Shown in pieces: positions 63,344-64,000 of a DNA stretch of 64,000 bases. Numbering within the stretch: position 1 is the first letter of the stretch; every line of letters starts with the position of its first letter. The notes beneath the pieces are model-generated. The model was given only the letters and a program-made list of their open reading frames with translations, ran no database searches and was not told the DNA's origin. The translations under genes and the position numbers were made by a program. The stretch is from contig NZ_CANKZC010000004.1 in assembly GCF_947488565.1 (NCBI RefSeq), forward strand, positions 62,001-126,000, written 5' to 3'. This stretch comes from an uncultured Psychrobacter sp. Lineage in GTDB: Bacteria > Pseudomonadota > Gammaproteobacteria > Pseudomonadales > Moraxellaceae.

Positions 63344-64000
63344 TCAATTATTTGCTTGAGCCTTACTTATCTTAGCTTTATCCATTTTTTCTTCAGGTGG
63401 CACGATATGCATGACAGTTAAATTATCTTTTACAAGATATTTTTTGCTAGCAGCCTGAATATCAGCGACGCTCACGCCATCAAGCTTGGTAGGTAAGCTT
63501 GCAAGCAGTCTGTCATCAAGTCCAATAGATTGCAGCGAACCTATCATGCGTGCTTGGCCTTGCATACTGTCTTGCGCATAGACTAAACCTGTCACAGTAT
63601 TGGTTTTGGCACGACTGATTTCATCAGCATTGATAGGATCGGTGGCCAGTTTATTGATTTCAGCCGTAATAGCATCCTGTGCTTGCGTTAAGCTTATGCT
63701 CTCACGCGGGGTTGCTTGAATTAAGAACAGTCCATCACCGCGATCAAGCAAATCATAAGAAGTGCCGACGCTGGTGAGTAAACCTTGCTCACGTATGAGT
63801 CGGCTTTCTAGGCGCGCCGATAACCCGCCATCTAAGACATCTTGGGCAAGTGATAGCGCGTAAGCCTGCTTTTCATTATCCGCGCCAACGGTTGTTAGGC
63901 TAGGAACGTTGTAACCCATTAATAATACGGGCACTTGTACGGCCTGCTCAGAATCAACTTTTTGATAACCACGAAAGCCTTGCTGCTTTACGGTAGGACG
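63344..64000 (-). CDS. M16-family peptidase, C-terminal part, continues beyond the window
   Basis: The open frame runs off the right edge: all codons from 64000 to 63344 are coding, and only the C-terminal 218 residues are present. They match the second half of an M16 peptidase: VPSLTTVGADNEKQAYALSL, the GGLSARLESRLIREQGL segment, TSVGTSYDLLDRGDGLF and the final KYLVKDNLTVMHIVPPEE. The internal GTG at 63934 is not the start, since upstream codons remain in frame. The zinc motif would lie outside the window, in the N-terminal half. It is the probable catalytic partner of the downstream M16 gene. Confidence 0.85.
   Translation of the reverse strand, partial: RPTVKQQGFRGYQKVDSEQAVQVPVLLMGYNVPSLTTVGADNEKQAYALSLAQDVLDGGLSARLESRLIREQGLLTSVGTSYDLLDRGDGLFLIQATPRESISLTQAQDAITAEINKLATDPINADEISRAKTNTVTGLVYAQDSMQGQARMIGSLQSIGLDDRLLASLPTKLDGVSVADIQAASKKYLVKDNLTVMHIVPPEEKMDKAKISKAQANN

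Noticed and set aside
1..64000. tRNA, rRNA, prophage, insertion sequence or CRISPR features
   Set aside because: No T-loop-like GGTTCGAxTCC context, transposase, integrase or spaced direct repeats were found when reading the intergenic regions by eye. A dedicated RNA search was not possible.

Overview
The window reads as a chromosomal segment of a Gram-negative gammaproteobacterium, most likely Psychrobacter or a close Moraxellaceae relative. This is inferred from gene content and protein style: a long glycine-rich Hfq tail, Kdo/LPS transport genes, a DASH cryptochrome, alternative-polyamine genes, AT-rich intergenic DNA, and no sign of plasmid or phage genes. I found no rRNA, tRNA, CRISPR array, insertion sequence or integrase.

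Layout. 0-11 kb: mixed metabolic and stress genes. These are an aldehyde dehydrogenase, a DASH cryptochrome, a nitric-oxide response pair (nnrS and an NsrR-type Rrf2 regulator) with a perfect 20-bp-arm palindrome in front of nnrS, a lipoprotein alpha-carbonic anhydrase with an MBL-fold protein, a beta-helix protein and an MFS carrier. 11-22.5 kb: an acyl-CoA ligase and prpE, then a five-gene same-strand cluster for valine breakdown (mmsA, acyl-CoA dehydrogenase, enoyl-CoA hydratase, 3-hydroxyisobutyryl-CoA hydrolase, mmsB), closed by a convergent IclR-type regulator. Together these enzymes would take isobutyryl-CoA to propionyl-CoA. 23-35.5 kb: envelope and housekeeping genes (repeat-bearing outer-membrane protein, phosphopantetheinyl transferase, Pal, pepN, DAHP synthase, lpxB, rnhB, CAP-domain lipoprotein, DUF924). 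35.6-38.5 kb: nspC and carboxynorspermidine dehydrogenase, the latter behind a structured leader that could hide its Shine-Dalgarno sequence.

38.6-45.7 kb is an accessory-looking stretch of small or patchily distributed genes: unknown proteins, a BCCT transporter, paired DMT half-transporters, an HD hydrolase, an ICMT-like methyltransferase, a cupin and YnfA. 45.8-55 kb is core: queD, tsaE, mutL, miaA, hfq, then kdsD-kdsC-lptC-lptA-lptB, which links Kdo synthesis to LPS export. 55.3-64 kb holds radA, an RlpA-like protein, rodA, an M15-type peptidase, a small membrane-anchored protein, and a tandem pair of M16 peptidases, the second of which runs off the right edge.

Most of the window is ordinary, well-known biology. 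The observations most worth a second look are the leader RNA of the carboxynorspermidine dehydrogenase gene, the nnrS palindrome together with the unusual cysteine spacing of its NsrR, the unexplained 893-bp AT-rich gap before rodA, and the atypical MutL C-terminus. All functions are read from motifs and remembered family features; no database search was possible.
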